This document shows positions 46,074 through 48,292 of a stretch of 48,292 nt of DNA, piece after piece (position 1 is the stretch's first letter; the number at the start of each line of letters is the position of its first letter). Position numbers and translations under genes: made by a program. Source of the stretch: Desulfobulbaceae bacterium (GTDB taxonomy: Bacteria > Desulfobacterota > Desulfobulbia > Desulfobulbales > Desulfobulbaceae); contig JAMJFO010000018.1 of assembly GCA_023544645.1 (NCBI GenBank), positions 1 through 48,292 of the forward strand, written 5' to 3'. The notes under the pieces were generated by a model. The model saw only the letters and a list, made by a program, of their open reading frames with translations, had not been told where the DNA came from and did no database searches.

Positions 46074-46111
46074 GGACTGCTCTGGAAGAAATTTCCGGGG
46101 CAGTCCTTTTT
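46074..46111 (+). terminator. Rho-independent terminator after the small membrane protein pair
   Basis: A 14-base-pair stem (46074-46087 with 46093-46106, two G-T pairs), a five-base loop, and five T. It bounds the sigma-54 transcript to exactly two genes. Confidence 0.88.
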
Positions 46112-46261
46112 GTTTCGATAACAATATATTTAAGAATTCGCTGGATAATCAGACCCTTGTGATAGTATAATTACACCAGATGGAATTATTCCGGACCAGG
46201 TCGACGGCCGCCTGAGCCGCTTTGCCCGATTCGTTCAAACAGATTTTTCCAAGGGGCGCGG
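46112..46261 (+). promoter_or_regulatory. Upstream region of ftsH
   Basis: A perfect TATAAT lies at 46166-46171, preceded by TTGTGA only three bases away, so a -35 element at the normal distance is not clear. AAGGGG at 46250-46255 is the likely ribosome binding site. Confidence 0.35.
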
Positions 46262-48061
46262 ATGCTGAGTTTTAAGAAGTTTCTTGTTTTGCTCATCGCA
46301 GTTACAGTCGGTGTTATTGTTTTCAATATCTGGAATGTTGAGAATAAGCCCCCCTCGGTTGAATATTCGGTATTTCTCTCGCAACTGACAAATGGTGAGA
46401 TCAAGTCTGTGCATATCCGGGGCGGAGAAGTTCGCGGCAAGGATGTCCAGGACCAGCCGTTCATGACCTATGCTCCCGATGTTGAACAGCTCGTTGAGAA
46501 ACTGATTAGTCGAAATGTGACCTTCAGCGCCGCTGCTCCTGCTACATCCTCTCCTTTCTGGTCCACCACCTTTCCAGTACTGCTGCTTATGGCTTTCTGG
46601 GTGTTGTTCATGGTCAGGCAGCAGAAAGGCGGTATGGGTGGCTTTGGCAAGGATAAAGGCAAGCTGGAAGCGGCGAGCCTGCAGAAAGTGACCTTTGATG
46701 ATGTTGCCGGCATCCCCGAAGCCAAGGATGAGCTCATTGAGATTATCCATTTTCTCAAAGAGCCCAGCCGGTACGAGAAGCTTGGCGGCAAGATTCCCAA
46801 AGGAGTTTTGCTCCAGGGGCCGCCGGGCACAGGAAAAACACTGCTGGCCAAAGCCATTGCCGGTGAGGCGGGTGTCCCTTTTTTTAATATCAGCGGATCG
46901 GACTTTGTCGAGATGTTTGTCGGGGTCGGTGCGTCCAGGGTCCGGGAACTTTTTGCCAAGGCAAAGAAGAACGCCCCGTGTATTGTATTCATTGATGAGA
47001 TCGATGCTGTGGGGAGGCACCGGGGGGCCGCGGATGTCGGCGGGCAGGAGGAGAAAGACCAGACCTTGAACGCCCTGCTGGTGGAAATGGATGGTTTCCA
47101 GTCCGGGGAGACGGTGATCATTGTCGGCGCTACCAACCGGCCGGATGTCCTGGATCCGGCTCTCCTCAGACCCGGCAGGTTCGACCGGCAGATCAATATC
47201 CTGCCCCCGGATGTGACCGGGCGGGTCAAGATCCTGGAAGTCTATGGCAAAAAGATGCCCCTGGACAAGGATATTCAAATGGAAGCTGTTGCCAGGAGCA
47301 CTCCCGGTTTCACCGGAGCAGATCTCGCCAATCTCATGAATGAGTCAGCCCTGCTCGCTGCCCGGAAAGAGAAGGACATTGTCCAACTGGTGGATATTGA
47401 GGAGGCCAGGGACAGGATCCTTATGGGAGCGGAACGCAAAGGAATGGTCATGAGCGAGACTGAACGGCGGTCCATCGCCTTTCATGAGTCAGGTCATACC
47501 ATCCTGGCCTGGATGCTGCCCGGCACAGACCCCCTGCATAAGGTTACCATCGTTCCCCATGGCCGGGCCATGGGAGTGACCCAGCAGGTTCCGCTTCAGG
47601 ACCAGCATTCCTATTCAAGGGAATACCTGCTCAACCGGATAAAGATACTCCTGGGAGGGCGCACCGCGGAAGAGCTGGTTTTCAACCAGTATACCACCGG
47701 CGCCAGCAATGACCTGCAGCAGGCTACGCAGATCGCCACGAGAATGGTGTGCGAATGGGGCATGAGCGAGGTGCTCGGGCCAAGAGCTTATGTGTCTGAA
47801 AACATGGGGTTTCTTGAGAGCGAGGCAGTCCGTAAAAGCACCAGCGAGGAGACCGCGAAAAATATTGACCGGGAAATCAATAAGATCATCGAACAGTGCT
47901 ACCAGGAGGCGGTCATTATCCTTGAGGGCAAGATCGACCATTTGCACAAACTGGCGGAGGTTTTGCTGCACGAAGAAACTGTTGATGCGCAAGAGGTTGA
48001 AATAATTATAGAATGCAAGCGTGTCGGCCAGGCTGAACCACTGGTTCTGCTGGAGGATTGA
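46262..48061 (+). CDS. ftsH: ATP-dependent zinc metalloprotease FtsH
   Basis: FtsH is a membrane-bound hexameric AAA+ protease that removes faulty membrane proteins and controls LpxC and heat-shock regulators in other bacteria. Two N-terminal membrane helices (about 5-24 and 102-118) flank a periplasmic domain. Walker A GPPGTGKT is at 186-193, Walker B and the second region of homology follow ([34 protein letters not shown]), and the protease site HESGH is at 408-412. At 599 residues it is a typical, slightly short form, ending without the long C-terminal tail. The frame is intact. Confidence 0.97.
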   Translation: MLSFKKFLVLLIAVTVGVIVFNIWNVENKPPSVEYSVFLSQLTNGEIKSVHIRGGEVRGKDVQDQPFMTYAPDVEQLVEKLISRNVTFSAAAPATSSPFWSTTFPVLLLMAFWVLFMVRQQKGGMGGFGKDKGKLEAASLQKVTFDDVAGIPEAKDELIEIIHFLKEPSRYEKLGGKIPKGVLLQGPPGTGKTLLAKAIAGEAGVPFFNISGSDFVEMFVGVGASRVRELFAKAKKNAPCIVFIDEIDAVGRHRGAADVGGQEEKDQTLNALLVEMDGFQSGETVIIVGATNRPDVLDPALLRPGRFDRQINILPPDVTGRVKILEVYGKKMPLDKDIQMEAVARSTPGFTGADLANLMNESALLAARKEKDIVQLVDIEEARDRILMGAERKGMVMSETERRSIAFHESGHTILAWMLPGTDPLHKVTIVPHGRAMGVTQQVPLQDQHSYSREYLLNRIKILLGGRTAEELVFNQYTTGASNDLQQATQIATRMVCEWGMSEVLGPRAYVSENMGFLESEAVRKSTSEETAKNIDREINKIIEQCYQEAVIILEGKIDHLHKLAEVLLHEETVDAQEVEIIIECKRVGQAEPLVLLED

Positions 48062-48067
48062 ATTGCA

Positions 48068-48107
48068 TGTGTAGCAAAAGTGTCTCATGCCACACTTTTA
48101 TAACACA
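48068..48107 (+). repeat. Extended inverted repeat just after ftsH
   Basis: TGTGT-agc-AAAAGTGT (48068-48083) and ACACTTTT-ata-ACACA (48092-48107) are mirror images with an eight-base centre. There is no T run after it, so it is more likely an operator than a terminator. Its arms resemble the motif repeats before the sigma-54 promoter. Confidence 0.5.
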
Positions 48108-48111
48108 CAAC

Positions 48112-48125
48112 TGTAGTATACTACA
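48112..48125 (+). repeat. Perfect 14-base palindrome TGTAGTATACTACA
   Basis: A perfect dyad in the region after ftsH. It has the size and symmetry of an operator for a dimeric regulator. The sequence TACTACAC at its right arm also occurs at 45128-45135 in the sigma-54 control region. Confidence 0.45.
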
Positions 48126-48292
48126 CTTCTGGAGGTTTGATCGGGGCGCCTGCCCCGCGTCGGTTTTCTGCATCGAAAGTGACGCAAAATTCGCCCTGCC
48201 CCTGTTGTTTGTGCACTGTTTTATAACATCACATTTGTATAGATCTTTTTTTCTTCACTTCCGTTGACACAGTTTTTTGCATATTTTTTTCG

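Larger units (their letters stand above)
48062..48292 (+). promoter_or_regulatory. Right-edge intergenic region with further motif copies
   Basis: No gene is seen in these 231 bases. Variants of the CACWTYTGTT motif occur at 48124-48133, 48230-48239 and 48256-48265, and in inverse orientation at 48073-48082. A TTGACA at 48264-48269 could be a -35 element of a gene beyond the window. The last 60 bases are very T-rich. Confidence 0.4.

Noticed and set aside
48264-48292. Possible sigma-54 promoter TTGACAC...TTGCA at the right edge
   Set aside because: The GG is replaced by GA and the spacing to GC is eleven rather than ten, so it does not fit; it may be a plain -35 box with its partner outside the window.
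1-48292. tRNA, rRNA, CRISPR arrays, prophage or toxin-antitoxin pairs
   Set aside because: I looked for cloverleaf ends, regular spaced repeats, integrases and small overlapping toxin-like pairs and saw none.

Overview
The window reads as a chromosome segment of a Gram-negative, anaerobe-like bacterium of the former Deltaproteobacteria, most like the Desulfobulbales branch of Desulfobacterota. That placement is my inference from gene order (S10-spc-alpha ribosomal genes, then rpsB-tsf-pyrH-frr-uppS-cdsA-dxr-rseP-tsaB-ispG-proS-rel), from LptG, from several kinases and ATPases of anaerobe type, and from sigma-54 control. Base composition is moderate and even. There is no tRNA, rRNA, CRISPR array or intact insertion sequence, and almost every base is coding.

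Layout. 1-14413: tail of the S10 operon, then the spc and alpha operons, from the end of rplC to rplQ, with secY, map, infA and rpoA in the usual places, closed by a strong terminator. 14436-15203: a YkgJ-type cysteine cluster protein. 15202-15363: a palindromic, MITE-like repeat abutting that gene. 15628-24202: translation elongation, ribosome recycling, UMP kinase and envelope/isoprenoid genes (rpsB tsf pyrH frr uppS cdsA dxr rseP tsaB ispG). 24359-29791: proS, a RelA/SpoT homologue with a damaged hydrolase motif, a zinc-ribbon Smr-like protein, a secreted FKBP isomerase and a small Lys/Cys-rich protein. 29988-33307, minus strand: a tight operon lptG - unknown Cys-rich protein - [4Fe-4S] activator ATPase (BadF/HgdC type) - DUF362 protein. 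33507-36402: a RACo-like ASKHA protein without its usual ferredoxin domain, and a DHH phosphoesterase preceded by a promoter-leader-terminator arrangement. 36529-39050: two overlapping ADP-glucose pyrophosphorylase-family genes, the first with an altered nucleotide loop.

39341-46114 is the most coherent candidate for an undescribed system. A membrane sensor kinase with a periplasmic CxxCH motif, a cytosolic Cys-rich multi-PAS kinase and a sigma-54 response regulator are followed by three copies of a short repeat, a near-consensus -24/-12 promoter, two small membrane proteins that resemble each other, and a strong terminator. The same repeat appears several times after ftsH at the right edge, hinting at a second target of the regulator just outside the window. 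ftsH (46262-48061) is the last complete gene.

Most of the window is housekeeping and confidently named. The uncertain parts are the minus-strand activator operon, the two small membrane proteins, and all regulatory predictions, which rest on reading by eye.
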